A stretch of DNA of 64,000 nucleotides from Protea cynaroides (lineage: Eukaryota; Streptophyta; Magnoliopsida; Proteales; Proteaceae). Shown here one piece after another: positions 35,086 to 49,270 of the stretch; positions within the stretch are counted from its first letter, which is position 1; each line of letters starts with the position of its first letter. Where the stretch lies: NCBI GenBank assembly GCA_028583415.1, contig CM053266.1, forward strand, positions 43,271,758 to 43,335,757, given 5' to 3'. The notes beneath the pieces were generated by a model that was given only the letters and a program-made list of their open reading frames with translations, did not search any database and was not told where the DNA came from. A program made the position numbers and the translations under genes.

Positions 35086-36089
35086 TAGAATAGGATTCTA
35101 GCTCTCTTAGTTTTAATGTAAAATAAAAAAAATACATTAAATAGTATAATTTCACTATAAAATACATTATGGCCGGTATCGGTTCAATATCAGGCTGACT
35201 TCTGGCCGGTTCGGTTTTGTGTCCATTTACTGGTTCGGTAAGGGATGTCATCCTACTTTGGTGCTAATCGGATTGATCACCGTATGTTAAAATCCCAACA
35301 TTCAGCTTAATTTGGGCTAGGATGAAATTTGGTTTTGGCTTGGCCGGTCTACCTTAATGGTTTGGTTTTGGATTAGCCTAGACTAGACCGGGACCGAGAT
35401 ATATTATAACAAGCTAACCCGAAACATGTCCACTATCAGTTCAGTCTGAACAGGTTTTGGAATAATTGGGGCGTGCTTGGTCCAAGCTATCGATTCGTTC
35501 CCAAAATTGACACCCCTAAACAAAATTTAAATAATGAGAGAAAACTTATCTCCTTATGGTTGCGTAACATGAACCCACTTTTGAACTAGGACATTCATCA
35601 TAGTCATGAACACAGTATGTTGTAACAATAAACTTCAAATTTGTTAGGAGAATCGGTGGGGCTAAGTCTTACCCCTTATGGTGCAATCCATGTAGTTTGA
35701 ATCAATTTTCAAGATGAAACAATATATTAAGCCCCTATAGTAGCTATTGCCCACACTTACCAGGCCTTGGCGGTACATGATTACCTTATCGATCCACTAT
35801 CAATTTGATTTTGGTTTACTGTATGCATATGTACTATACTTTAAAAACCACAATCTCTGGGTCAAGAGTTCTTAATTACTTGAATTCTCATTAACTTTCC
35901 ACAATAAGAATGTTTAAGACCCATAAAATTAAGGTTGTCCACGCCAATAATATCTGGCCAGTATCAATATAATTTTTTTTTGTTTGACTTCATTTGTTTT
36001 CATGTAAAATGATAGAAAAGAGAGAAAAAAAAATATCTGTAACATGAGATTCTCTATTTGTTTTAATATAAAAGTATTAAAATTATACA
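35086..36089. other. No gene seen; TE debris and a faint promoter relic
   Basis: 35160-35520 contains GGTTCGGTTT-type low-complexity DNA ending GACACCCCTAA, hAT-like debris. 35845-35925 resembles the distal array promoter (ACCACAATCTC, then TTAATTACTTGAATTCTCAT), suggesting that the relic locus once extended here. Confidence 0.4.
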
Positions 36090-37020
36090 TTAAATATTAT
36101 AAAAAATTTAGATGAAATTTTTTAATGTAGAGTATCCTTTGCAACAAAATTTGTACAGCCTTTTGATAATTAGGTTATCATCAGAATTTTTTTTCTTACT
36201 TTTTACCATATTTGTTGAATCCTTTATTTTGGACTTATTTTTAAGAATTTATTCGCCCCCTTCACATAGAGTTTTCATCCATGGCTGTTCAAATCAATCA
36301 CCTCATTCAAACCTGATTCCAACCTCCACCTCAACCCAAAAGACTGAGTTCTATTGTTCAAGAATTGAAAAAGGCCCTCACTCCTCGGTAAAACATGAAC
36401 TGAATGGAATATGATATTTCTACCAAAAGCAAAAAAAGAATAGAATAATAAATGAATCTTGAGTATCTTTTATGTGAGGGGTTTTTTTTTTTTTTTTGCT
36501 AACAACGAATATTCAGACCTTCGGCTTGACTAGTCTCGCAGTCCAATACTGACACCTTGTGTGGGTTCAGATACTCTCCAATCGAATTCCCCCCCAACAT
36601 GCTCAACACCACTGGATTACGCTCTCATTCAAGAGAGAAAAAATCTAACGGTGTTGGGATGGAATATACATGTCTAATGCATGATGAATGTAATGTGGGG
36701 TTCATATTAATGGTTAATGGCTGAGTGAAACTATTTTCATTTTTCTTGGAGCAAAAAAGTGAAGGGTGTTAACATGTTGTACCAAGGTCTTTTTATCCTC
36801 ATATTTGTATCATTCTCTAAATGAAATATGTAAACTATCCTTATATATTGAGGTTTCCATGATGACCCAATGAAAATACATTAAAAGGAATTGGTTTCAA
36901 CATATTGTCAAAACAACCTTTATTACAAAGTATTTAAAAAAAATCCCATTATATTCGATACATCCATTATTCACAAATTTGATCTGTAGGTAAATAATTT
37001 ATTAACTATGTTGTGCTATT
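36090..37020 (+). repeat. Dispersed duplicate of 62040-62900 (copy 1)
   Basis: Shares ordered blocks with 62.04-62.90 kb: TTTTACCATATTTGTTGAAT, CACATAGAGTTTTCATCCATG, CTGAGTGAAAC...TTTTCATTTTT, GAGGTTTCCATGATGACCCA and AAATAATTTATTAACTATG. Both copies are in the same orientation. Non-coding as far as visible. Confidence 0.75.
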
Positions 37021-38236
37021 CACAAAATTTATGTTTTTTCTTCTATAATCACCTTTTGCATGATACTCCCATAAGTTATGCCTATATAACAAGTTATGCC
37101 TATATATTGAAGAAAGTTAATTGTAGGCCTTTACAGTATCTATCTCTTGTCAAGATCCTGAAGAGTTAGGGTAATTAACCCTTTTTATTTTTACTTTAAA
37201 CATCAAAATTTCTTTTTTTGAATCCTTGCTAACTGGGATGTTGGAGGAAACCAAAAACTTTAATTCTTTGTTTCATTTTTGAGGTCATAGTAAGCCAACT
37301 AAAAGATTAAATTGAAAGCTCTCAATGGAGGTGCGGTTGACTGAAATAAATCAATACCTTCCATTGCAAGTTGCGAACATTTCAATTATGGCACTCGGGT
37401 AAGTAGTTTCAACCAAAAAACCTTTGGATTTTTGAAGAAGGGTAACGACTTTAAATGTGATTATATTCTCAATTTTTTGGTGCGGGTTCTTGTGTTGCAA
37501 CCTCCCCCAAACTTCGCTGGTACGCTCCATGATACATCCAAAGAGTATGATTTTTTATACTTATACTATTATTGTGTGGATAATATATGAGCAATAAAAA
37601 ACCATCGACCTTTGTAAGAATCTTTATAATTTAATCCTAGCAACTAAGGGCTTTTTTTTTTTTTTTTTTGGATGCAATGATTTGAAAACAGAATGGGAGT
37701 GGTATCATAGTATTATTTAGACTTGTTTAATTGTAACAAATCATCAACCAATCCGAAGTTGGCCTATGTTGACACATGGCTATTGTGTGGGTGGTTTAAA
37801 AAAAATAACATACTATTCTGAAAGGATCAGATATAGATATGGTATTGGTGAAACCTCTGTCAAAGCTCTGGCATAGCCTTTTCCATAAACCAATACCTGC
37901 ATTCTTATAGGACCCTAGAAAGCCCTCAAAATGGATGTAGGGTTTCTAGATTGGCATATTAGTTTAGATTTAAATTCCTAATTTTGATGTTTATATTAGT
38001 CACATGATAAAAGTTTCAGCCTAGACTGAATTTTCCAAAGATACTGACTAATATGTCAAGTTTTAGTGTAATATGCGAAGTTGAGACTTAATTAGTGTTA
38101 TGATGAGCATATAATTCTCTACGATTAAAATTCGATCATAGTTGCTGATGTAACTAACAAATCTAAAGACATAAAACTTCACCAAAAAATATTTAATAAT
38201 TATTTATTAAAGGATCTTACATTGAAGACAAACGTG
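37021..38236. other. No gene or recognisable element seen
   Basis: AT-rich DNA with a poly-T run near 37650. No open frame of note, no clear repeat borders. Confidence 0.5.
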
Positions 38237-38623
38237 TGCTAGATTTATGGGCTTCATTAATTATCAAACTAGTCGATTAGTGGAAGTTTGATTGACATGG
38301 TAAAAATCGATTCATTTGGTTCATCACTGGTTTGAGATTGATAACCTTAATTCTAATTATGGAAAAGAATTAAGGGTTATAACAGTATTTACTATAAATA
38401 TTGATCAGGGTTCCCACAACCACAGTTAATGAAATAATTCTCTCTGCACCTATTAGCAAGAGAACAGGGATCCTCTGAAGGCTATGGAAGACTGTGATCG
38501 AGGGATTATGATCAAAGCTTCAAGACTTAAAGGGAGATCAAACTACATAATATGTATGTGATTGATTTTAATATTCTATTACCATTATATTTTATGAGAT
38601 CTGTAGGCTATTAAAATCTAACA
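38237..38623 (+). repeat. 5' LTR of the copia element
   Basis: 387 bp, TGCTAGATTT...AAATCTAACA, matching 53304-53690 over its full length. Confidence 0.85.
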
Positions 38624-38624
38624 G

Positions 38625-38636
38625 TTGCTATCAGAG
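38625..38636 (+). other. Primer-binding site (initiator Met-tRNA type)
   Basis: TTGCTATCAGAG, one mismatch in the core of the common plant copia site TGGTATCAGAG, directly after the 5' LTR. Confidence 0.75.
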
Positions 38637-38924
38637 TTAGACCTACAGACTAGAATCAATAGTAGAATATACTATACATCTCTACCTATGAGTTTGATTG
38701 AAAGTATTGAAAAATTTTCAATCCATTCGAACGAATATGGCCAAATCACATTTGTACCAAAAAAAAAATTTTTGACCAGTGAAAGGTCAAAATTTTTATA
38801 TCACATTGTAGATATCATCGAGATGGTTATGTTGGTATAAATTTCCTGGCCATCTGACGTCGGATATGCTCTCACGCGCCCCCGACAAAAGCAAGTGAGA
38901 TGTACTCGCCGGCTCATTTTTCAA

Positions 38925-38955
<31 letters not shown>

Positions 38956-39974
38956 CTCGGAAACCCTAATGAGTCAAAACAGTGAGTCTATTGGGTGGGT
39001 CAACTGGGGCACACGTGTGACTTGGGCCATTGACCCGGAACCTTGACCTGTTAACTCGACCCGACGGCCTGAAGAATTGAACCGGTGACTGGCTTGAGTG
39101 GTCAGACCGGATTGGTTTGGTTTATTCCCAAACCTGGTTGGTTTGGCTCAGTTCAATATATCAGTTCGGTTTTAGTCCGATTTCAGGGTCTGAACCAGTT
39201 CCCGAAGAGTGGGGTTCACGCGCCTCTTCAACCGGTACGTAGCAGTGCATGACAGGTCTGATTGACCTGCAATTTATTCCCTCAAATTCGTCTCGTCATG
39301 CTCTTTCTTCTGGTATACTGTATTGGTGATTTTCGATCTCTGTAGAGGATATTTTCCATAAAAATAGTATCTATGGGATACTTTTGGAATACGATTTGTA
39401 GTTTTTATGTAGTATTTGTTTCAGTTTTTAATTATCAGATGCATGATGAGATTTATGGTGCATGATGTAAAATTATCTGAGTTTTAGAATTGCTTAAATA
39501 TATAACATATGTGTTAAAATTCTTATTTAGTTGTCCCATTCGATTTTGTGAATATTATGATCGGATTGGATGGTGACCACCAAAGTAACGCATTCAGTTT
39601 TTATTATAATATTTTCAAATTTAAAGTATTTTAATATTTATAGACAGCCCAGTAAGACAATGTCCACCCAAAGGTGGCGTTGTCAAGATCAAATAAGGTT
39701 CATGCACATGATTTAAGGAGTATTGGCATAGAGATTTTTATTCATCCAAAGGTGGTGGAATTCTGACGACTATTATTCTTTTGTAGTTTAGCACAGATAT
39801 TGAATATGATCAATACATTTATCATCCCAAAGGATGTATATGTAGTTCGATTGACTTTTCAAAAAAAAAAAAATTAGTTTGCTCATGTAGTATATATATT
39901 TACTTGCTAGCTAATATTTTGATATTAATCATGGAATCATAATCATATATTCTGTATTGTAGTAGATACTTATT
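38637..39974 (+). other. Untranslated leader of the copia element
   Basis: About 1.3 kb without coding sequence. Contains a short (TA)n run (38934-38954) and a GGTTTGG/GGTTCGG-rich stretch (39060-39200). Confidence 0.55.
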
Positions 39975-42900
39975 ATGATGATTAAATACCATAGGATGTC
40001 TATTCAATCAAGTTACCTAGTCGTTGTATCCATGTTGTCTGCTACAACCTATAAGAAATGGCTTAGGGAACTAAAAATAGCAATTGTTCTCTCTGACCTG
40101 GACAAAAGCATCACAAAAAAGAAACCAGAAGACATAATTCAAAATAATACTCAGGCTGAAATTTAATATATGAAAAAAATGAAAAAATGCTAATAAAAAG
40201 TATTCCCTAGTTATTCAAAGGACTGTCCCAGAGTCCATCTTAGATAGCATTCCTGATTTGGACAATGCAAAGAAATTATTGGAAGTTGTTCAAGCTAAGT
40301 ATGAAGCTTCTAAAATTGAAAAAGTGGGTGAATTGTTGACTATTTTGACTGGTACTAGTTTTGATGGGATTGAGAGTGTGAGAGATCACATAACTTATTT
40401 GGAAGGAGTGGTTAAGAAGCTAAAGGGACTAAATAATCTAATTACTTAGGATGTCTTGATACACTTTGTATTAAATTCTTTTCCAGAGCAATACAAACAT
40501 ATTAAGACAACCTACAAGACTGCTAAAGATAAATGACACTGGATGAGCTCACTTCAGTGTGTACTGAAGATGAGAAATTATTTAAACAGCAGAAGGTTGA
40601 AAGTGCTAACATAACAACCTACAAAGGTCAATATGAAAAGAATAAGGGAAAGCATGGATTTGGGCCTCACAGAAAGGAAAAGAATAACCGGAATAAGGGT
40701 AGAAAACCCTATGATAAGGGTTCCAAGGAATAGAAAGAAAAGAAGAATCTGAGTGTTGTTAAGTATTTTTGGTGCAAGAAGTCTGGCAATATGAAGAAAG
40801 ATTGTAGGACCATAGTGGCCTGGTTGGAGAAGAAGAAATCAAATACTAATATTTATCCTTCCTTTGTCTGTTTTGAATCCTATCTAACTGATGCTCATGT
40901 GGATTCTTGGTGGTTTGACTCTGGATCCACTGTCCATGTTACTCATTCCTTGCAGGGATTTCTAAGCAGCTAGATGCCCAACAAGGATGAAATCAGCGTG
41001 TAGATAGGCAATGGAGTGCGAGTAGGAGTTGAAGCCATAAGAGTTGTTAGGGTTCATTTACAGTCAGTTTCTTTCATAAACTTAGTAGATACAGTTTATG
41101 TACCTTCCATCAAAAGGAATTTAATTTCAGTTTCAAGGATTACTTTGGATGGATACAATGTTAATTTCAATAAAGATGGTTTTATTTTATTATGTGATTC
41201 TCTTTTTATTGGTAGTGGATGCAATATTGATGGTCTGTATAAATTGAATACTGCTACCCCATTGGTGTTGAATGTTAGTTATAAACGATCTATGTTTGAT
41301 AGCAAGTCTTATATGTTATGGCACAGACATTTAGGGCATATTTATATTGTAAGGATGAGTAGGCTTATACAATATAATATTTTGAAACCGTTAAATTTTG
41401 ATGATATGCATGATTATGTGGATTGTATGAAGGGAAAGATGATTATATCAAGAAAAAAATCATTGTACGTAGTAAAGAAAATTTAGTTCTCATTCATACA
41501 GACATTTATGGACCTTTTCCTACCCCTACCCTTGGTGGACATAGATACTTTGTCACATTTACTAATGATTTTTTTAGATATGGATATATTTTTTTTTTAT
41601 CTCAGAAGAATCTGAATCACTTGATTGTTTCAAGATTTTTAAAGCTGAGGTGAAAAATTTATTTGATAAAAGGATAAAGATTGTCAAGTTTGATAAAGGA
41701 AAAAAATATTATGACAAACCAGGTGACTCATGACAGCTCTCTGGTTTATTTGTAAAGTTTCTTTAGGAATATAGAATAATAGCTCAATATTTTATGTCTG
41801 GGACTCTACAACAGAATGGAGTGACTGAAAGGAGGAATAAAATCCTCAAGGATATGATGAGGAGTATGATAAACAACTCTAACCTCCCTGAATCTCTATA
41901 GGGTAAAGCTTTAAAGACTGCTACATATATTATTAACAGAGTACCTAGTAAATCTGTCCCAAAGACACCTTTTAAACTTTGAACTAGTAGAAGACCTAGT
42001 TTAAATCATTTGCATGTTTGGGGATGCAAGGCAAAGGCAAAGTTGTATAATCTCCATGAGAAAGTGTTTGATTCTAGAACTGTTAGCTATTATTTTGTGG
42101 GGTATTTAGTCAAATCCAAAGGATTCAGGTTTTATTGTCCTGGTTCAATAAACAGAATTATGAAAACTAGCCATGCTAAATTTATTGAGAATGAGGGTGA
42201 GGAATCTCAACCAAGGAACTTGAAATTTGATGATATACAAGTTGAGATGGTGGTTGAGTCATCTCATCCAGATGAAGCTTTACCTGAAGCCATTGATACA
42301 GCACCTGAGGTTGTCCCTATTCAACCCGATATTCCAGTTGAGGAGTCTACACAAGAAGTGAGAAGGTTTATAAGAACACGTAAACCTGCTATACCATCTG
42401 ATTATTTGCTCTACTTGACAAAGACTAATTATGACATTGGTCATGAGGAGGACCCTACAAGTTTTCAAGAGACTGTGAATAGTAGCAATGCACCCAAATG
42501 GGTGGAAGCTATGGAAGATGAGTTGATATCTATGGATAACAACAAAGTATGAGAACTTGTAAAGTTACAAAAGAACTGTATATCCATATGTTCAAAGTGG
42601 GTATACAAGATTAAATGTGACATCAAGGGTAAAATTGAATGCTACAAAGCAAGACTAGTAGCAAAAGGATTCAAGTAAAGAGAAGGAATAGACTATAATG
42701 AGACATTCTCTCCTGTTTTCGCTAAGGATTCCTTCAGGATAATAATGGCATTGGTAGCACACTTTGATTTGGAGCTTCATCAGATGGATGTAAAGACTAC
42801 TTTTCTGAATGAAGAACTGTTAGAAGATGTGTATATGTTACAACCAGAAGGTTTTGAGATAAAAGGTAAGGAGATTATGGTATGCAAACTTAAGAAGTCC

Positions 42901-44037
42901 ATCTATGGACTAAAGCAAGCATCTAGACAATGGAACCAAAAATTTCATCAGATTATAACTTCGTTTGGCTTCATTAAAAATATCAATGACCAGTGTATCT
43001 ACATGAAGGTCAGTGAGAGTAATTTTCTATTCTTAATCTTATATGTGAATGATATTTTATTGGCTAGCAGTTCTATTAGATTACTATCGAGACAAAGAAG
43101 TTTCTGTCTACAAATTTTAAAATGAAAGACTTGGGAGAGAATACATTTGTATTTGGTATTCAAATTTATCGTAATAAAAAGAAAGGTCTTCTAAGATTGT
43201 CTCAAAGAGCATACATTGATCGTGTTCTCAAATGGTTTAATATGTCTAATTATTCTATTGGGGATGCACCTATGACTAAGGGAGACAAGTTAAACAAGAA
43301 ACAATGTCCAAGAAATGATTTTAAAAGCAATTAGATGACAAACAAATTTTATGCATCTACAATTGGGAGTTTGATGTATGCTTAGGCATGCACTCATCCT
43401 GATATAGCCTTTGCAGTGGGTGTGCTTGGACGATTTTAGTTAAATGGTGGAGCTATTCACTAGACAACGATAAAGAAAGTTAAGCGATATATGTAAAGCA
43501 CCAAGGACTACACGCTTGTTTATGATAGTAGTGATACCATTGAGTTAGTGGGATGCACAGATTCAGACTATGAAGGTTGCACAAATGATTTGAAATCTAC
43601 CTTAGGGTAGATTTTTCTATTGGCAGGAGGTCCGGTCTCTTGGACGAGTGCGAAGCAGTCAATTGTGGCAACATCAACTATGCATGCAGAGTTTATAGCT
43701 TTATATGAAGCTACTAAACAAGCAGTTTAACTGAAAGATTTCATTTCAGGTTTAAAGATTATGGATTTTATCGCCAGACCCTTGTTGATATATTGTGATA
43801 ATGATCCAACAGTATTGTTTGCAAAGAATAATAGGAAGTCAAGTGCTTCTAAGTACATGGAAATCAAATATTTAATAGTAAAAGAGAAGATGACTGAAGG
43901 TCTAATCCCGATGAGTACATCTAGATAGATTAGATGATTGTCAATCCTCTAACGAAGGCTTTGCCAGTGGGAGTCTTCAAAGGACATGTACCTAACATGG
44001 GTGTTGTTGGTTCTTTTGATATGCTCAGTTAGTGGGA
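39975..44037 (+). pseudogene. Copia gag-pol polyprotein remnant
   Basis: Fragments in several frames follow copia order. Gag-like (39975-40735) with the KKWLRELK...LSDLD region. A degraded zinc knuckle near 40770-40805, where the second Cys and the His are replaced. Protease with WWFDSGST (about 40908-40930). GAG-pre-integrase with LWHRHLGH (about 41317-41340). Integrase with HTDIYGP (about 41497) and QQNGVTERRN (about 41810). Reverse transcriptase with QMDVKTTFLNEE, SIYGLKQASRQW and a YVND active-site box where YVDD is usual. RNase H near 43560-43720. Many stops (for example about 40447, 40733, 40973, 42550) and frameshifts break it, so it cannot be autonomous. Confidence 0.88.
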
Positions 44038-44226
44038 GATTTTATATTTACTCCTTGACTTTTATTTATAATTTCATTCAGACACAGTCATTTATAGTTT
44101 GAATGTTAATCATGATCATGTTTACATTAACATTGCTATTATTATTGTTTATTTAACATGTCACAGATATAAGACAGTATTTAGCCAAAGTTTCAAGACA
44201 GTATTTAGCCAAAGATTTAAGGCGAT
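44038..44226 (+). other. 3' non-coding copia region, left of nested insertion
   Basis: Starts at the GTTAGTGGGAGAT tract after the RNase H region. Includes a 20 bp direct repeat (AAGACAGTATTTAGCCAAAG, twice at about 44171-44211) next to the presumed insertion boundary. Confidence 0.45.
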
Positions 44227-45021
44227 TATGAGGACAAATAAAATCTCTTCTACCCATCTCCGATGGACGAAAAAATGATTTGAAGTCGCCACTTAGATTA
44301 AGGTCTAGGACCTATAAAAATATAGTTTCATCATAAGAAAAAACTTTTATTGATTCATTGGACCCAATATATTGGCTTTGATCTATCAGAGAACGGATAA
44401 ACATTTAAGGTACAGTTTGAGAAGGTGTTAGGCACCCAAAGCTACCCGATCTGAAAATCGACCTCCTATGTGATTTTACTTTCCTTAAGACTCTATGGTT
44501 TTGACTATTCATGGTCAATGGATGATAACTAGGGCTCATGGATAATTCTATGCCAAGTTGCTAAGTTCTTCTAATCTAGATTCAGCTAAACATGTTCTCA
44601 AAATAAATAGACAACTAAAAGTAATATACAGTGAACCAAACTAAAGATGGTTCTGTAATTGACTAAATCTAAGACATATCAAATTGCTTACGTATTTCAA
44701 TCCTGAAAATCAAGTCCATAACGTAGTTCGAATGGAATGTGATTAAGGTTTACGGATGTGATTTATGATTAAGCTTCATTATATTTAATTGTTTAAGTTG
44801 AAATTTATGCTTGATAATGATTGAAATTGAATCTAGAGATAACCTATGTGGATCGAAGTGAATATAGATATGGATATAATATGGATATGGATGTGGATAT
44901 GGAGGACCTATGAAAGCTAAGATGTGGTACCGTACTTGGAGAGGTCGTCCAAATTGCCTACGTATTTCAGAAGTCCTAAAATCAGGTACAACGTAGCTCG
45001 TTGTTTGTTTTGATGGGTTAA

Positions 45022-45648
45022 TATTCTCAAGGAGTAAAAAGGGACAAATACTCTCAAGGAGCATACTCTTAAGGAGCAACGAGGAACAAATACTCTCAAA
45101 GAGCAAAGGGATAAATACTCTCAAGGAGCAAAGCTTGATACTCTCAAGGAGCAAGGATTTTATACTCTCAAGGAGCAAGGGATTTAATACTCTCAAGGAG
45201 CAACGGGTTTAATACTTTCAAGGAGCATACTCTCAAGGAGCAAGAGTTTAATACTCTCAAGGAGCAAGAGTTTAATACTCTCAAGGAGCAAAGGATTTAA
45301 TACTCTCAAAGAGCAAGGGGTTTAATACTCTCAAGGAGCAAAGGGTTTGATACTCTCAAAGGACAAAGGGTTTAATATTCTCAAGGAGTATACTCTCAAG
45401 GAGCAAGGGATTTAATACTCTCAAGGAGCAAAGGGTTTAATACTTTGAAGGAGCAAAGGGTTTAATACTCTCAAGGAACAAAGAGTTTAATACTCTCAAA
45501 TAGTAAAGGGTTTAATACTCTAAAAAAGTATACTCTCAAGGAGCAAGGGGTTTAATACTTTTAAGGAGCAAAGGGTTTGATACTCTCAAAGAGCCTCTCA
45601 AGGAGCAAGTGGTTTGATACTCTCAAGGAGCAAAGGATTTGAATCCGT
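45022..45648. repeat. Minisatellite of ~24-26 bp units (CTCTCAAGGAGCAA)
   Basis: About 25 imperfect tandem units of the type TTTAATACTCTCAAGGAGCAA, with spacing that varies by skipped or merged half-units. Read on the minus strand it gives leucine/serine-rich open frames (LRVF, LLLES) that are products of the repeat, not evidence of a gene. Confidence 0.9.
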
Positions 45649-46019
45649 GTTTGGGAATCTCTCCAAACTGCCAACGTATCTTAGGATACTACCTTAAGAA
45701 TCAGGATCCGCTTAGTTCAGAATGTGGATTTAATTAATTCATTTTCTTCTTTCAATATCAGGGTGTGGAACTTAAATGCTTTATGGTTCGATTTACATCA
45801 CACCTATCTAGTTTTCTGTATCCTAGAGGAGATGAGTTGAAGGGTAGGGATCGCCCTAAGCTACCCTTGACCTAAAATCTTAATTTCGAAGTATTGGGAT
45901 AGGCTTCATATCTCTTGATTAAGATTTATCATTTTCATTCTTATTCTTTCTGTAAATGTGGGTGTCTACATGCACGTTCTCACACCTAATATATCTTCTA
46001 GGTGTACAGATATGGTAGT

Positions 46020-47310
46020 TCAACTAGGGTATTACATAAATTAAATTATTACCAATAATAAATATCATTCAAATATGGCAACAACAACATACTTCATCTC
46101 AAGTATAGCAGTGAAACATATGAATCAATATAACAACAAGCATGTGAAATCATTGATCAAGCATCGATCATCAACAATGTGATCAAAAACATATTTGATT
46201 GACTACTCAGATTTAATGTAATCGATCATCATCAATGTGATCAACATCATATTTGACCGATGGTTCAGATTCACTTAAACATTGATGAGGTCAATCCAAC
46301 CATTTAAATTCAATTAAATCACTCAAAAAGGTAATCCAACAGTTCAAATCACTCAAAATGATAATCCAATCGTTCAGATCACTTCAAATGATAATCTATT
46401 CATTTAAATTTCTCTAAATCATTCATAGTCAAGATCCAACGGTTCATATTTATTTACATCAATCATCAAGACAATTCGATGGTCTAGATTCATTTAAGAT
46501 GCTCATGATCAAGATCTAATGGTCTATATTTCATATCATTCTTGATTAATAGCTAGATTTATTTCATTATAAGATTCAAATCAAAATTAAATGTCCAATG
46601 GCTCATAATTAATATTCTCTCATGATCTAAATAAATATTAATCTTTCGATGACTCAAAATTAATCATATTTGAAACTCTAAATCAATGGGCTAGATTTTA
46701 ATCACATTAAATTTCAAGATCAATGGCCAAGATTTAATCATGTAAAAATTCAACATTATATGGTCATATTTTTTATCACATTGAATTCAATCATCAATTG
46801 CCTAGATTTCATTCACATTAAAAATCTTAAATCAAAGACCATATTTTATTCTCATTAAAAACCCAAGATCAATGGCCATAATCAATTTCAAAAAAAATCT
46901 CAATCATATGGTTCAATTTTAATCATATCATTCCAAGCATATGATCGGATCAATCAGTTTTAATTTTCACAATCAGATCAATTTCATCATATCTCCACAA
47001 TTGGATCAATTCCATTCAGTTTTCTCACAATTTCTTATGATCAATTCCAATTTCATCAAAAATTTGGCATATGATTGGATCAAATTTAATTTTCACAAAC
47101 GGATCAATTTTATCATATTTTCACACTTGGATCAATTTCATTCAATTTACACAATGGATCATTTTCATTCAATTTCATCAAAAATTTCATAATCGGATCA
47201 ATATCAATTTTATCAAAATTCATATGATCGATAAAATTATCACTCAACCAATCATATTATCAAGTAAAATTATCATCGAACACATTAAATTTAATATCAT
47301 CACATGCTCC
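46020..47310. repeat. AT-rich degenerate repeats (GATCAAT..TCAATTTCATT)
   Basis: Loosely repeated motifs such as GATCAATGGCC, GGATCAATTTCATTC and TCAAATCACTCAAAA at roughly 25-45 bp spacing. No gene is seen. Confidence 0.5.
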
Positions 47311-47649
47311 TGTGAGGACCTCAAAAATTATTTAAAAATTTTGTTATATATTCTCATTTTTAAATTTGAATTAGTATATAGTTAAAGTTGTCTACCCTCA
47401 TTACATTCAAACTGGGATCTAGAAAGTTCTCACTTATAAATTTCATCTACTCATATCAGTGGAGGGTAAGAAGATTGGAGTGACCACCTAGATAAGGTCT
47501 AGGACCTATAAATGATGTCCCTCAATGGAGAGACATTAATGACTCGCGCAAATGGAATGACTATCTCATCTCATCAAAGACAGACAAGTATCAAATTACG
47601 AGTTGGGAAGGTGTTAGGCACCCAATTCGTCTGATTGAATCGATCTCCC

Positions 47650-48700
47650 TAGATCATATCATTTCCTACAGTTTATGAACGTTTGGGGCTATCTAATTAA
47701 ACTACAAGATACAAGAAAAAATCATAATTTGATCTCTAATTTTTTACTAACTATGCATAGCATAAGCTGAAATTAAATAAATTAAATAAGAAAATAATCA
47801 CAAAATGAATTAAAAAATTTAATGAATGACCTAATCATACATCTAAAAAAATGAAAATTTGATATACAACATATGATCGAGGTCTGGAGAAATCTCAAAC
47901 CGCCTACGTATCCTTACACGATGGGAATCAGGCCAAACGTAGTTTGGATAGGTGTGTACGTACCAAGTGTTTGCAAGAAAAGGAACGCTCCCAAAATATT
48001 AGAACACATCCTAAGCAATGGATGCTCCCATAATCATGTAACACATCCGATGGTGAGAGATGTCCCCACAATAGTGGGATCCATCTTAGTGTAGAGGTAT
48101 TCCTTTCCACAGAAAAATTCCCTCGCTGAGGTAATCCCATAATACATGCTCCCCCGCAGCCTACGTATCTGTTGAGACCTTTGTCTCTCGAGAATCAGAT
48201 CAAACGTAGTTCCCATGGATTGACGAGCCATGGACACGCGTGGTCAGCACTCAGAAAAGGCCAAACAGCTCAACTCCCTACACAGGGGTTCACTAAATCT
48301 CACTCACATCCCACATTTTGGGATGCCCAGGTGAGTCATCCGTCGAGCCACCAATCCTATGCATATATCTAATCAATCGTACTTTTTCATTAATACATTT
48401 CAATACAACAATTTTCCACACTCTTGGATCCAATCCTAGGGTTAGGTGGGTCTCATTCTAAATGAACCCACAAAGGTCGGTTGGACTCATTTAAGTCCCC
48501 TAGCTAATCACATCACAATAAGGGTGGCAAATATGCAAAAGAAAATCAAGTTTGGCATAAGCATTCTACATGTACATCTATTAATCCAAGCATAAAACAT
48601 CAAGTGTAGAAAGTTAACAAATTTGGTAACTTAAGCAAATGTGACAGAAATATAAACGTCAAACACTAGGCTAAATTACCATGTATTCAAAATAAGCGGC
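47650..48700. other. No gene seen; interior of nested element
   Basis: Contains CCGCCTACGTATCC (about 47900) and GCAGCCTACGTATC (about 48157), a motif that also occurs at 44.95 and 45.67 kb, so it is part of the same repeat family. Short open frames on both strands look like chance. Confidence 0.45.
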
Positions 48701-49270
48701 CATATTATGCATAGTTAAACCAACTCAGGTTAGACCCAAAATGAACCAACCTAGACTTAGACCAATCTAAACCTAACTAGATTAGCCTAACTCAAACAAA
48801 AAAAAAAACTCTAAATACCTAAACCTACACTAAACCGAACCAACTCAGAACCAAACTTCTTAAATCAAACCCAAACCATACTAGATCAAACCAAATCCGA
48901 CTCAAACACAAGAACCAAACCAAAACCCAAAAGAAACCAAAACAAACAAGATAAAACATAGCCTAATCTAAATAAGAACCAAAATTAATCTACCCAATAA
49001 ACCTAACTGAAACTAAACCAGACCCCTTGCAAAACATAGACCAGCCATGATCTAATGCTAAATGCAACCAGGCCAGACCATAACAAGCCTGAACCAATAC
49101 TTGAGCCCAAACCCAAACTTGAACCAAAGTGGAACCAACCTAAGCCTAAACCCATACTTGAACCAAACCTAAACAGACCTGAACTCACCCAGATCCGGAT
49201 GAACACACCATGCAGCAAACCCGAGTCTAATCCTAGCCAGACCTAAACTTAAACATATAAAACCCAAATT
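48700..49270. repeat. A/C-rich low-complexity tract (CCTAAACC/GAACCAAA type)
   Basis: Strong strand asymmetry: the plus strand is dominated by A and C, with repeated AACCAAAC, CTAAACC and TGAACCAA motifs. Confidence 0.65.

Noticed and set aside
44750..45196. Leucine-rich frames on the minus strand
   Set aside because: They are translations of the 24-26 bp minisatellite.
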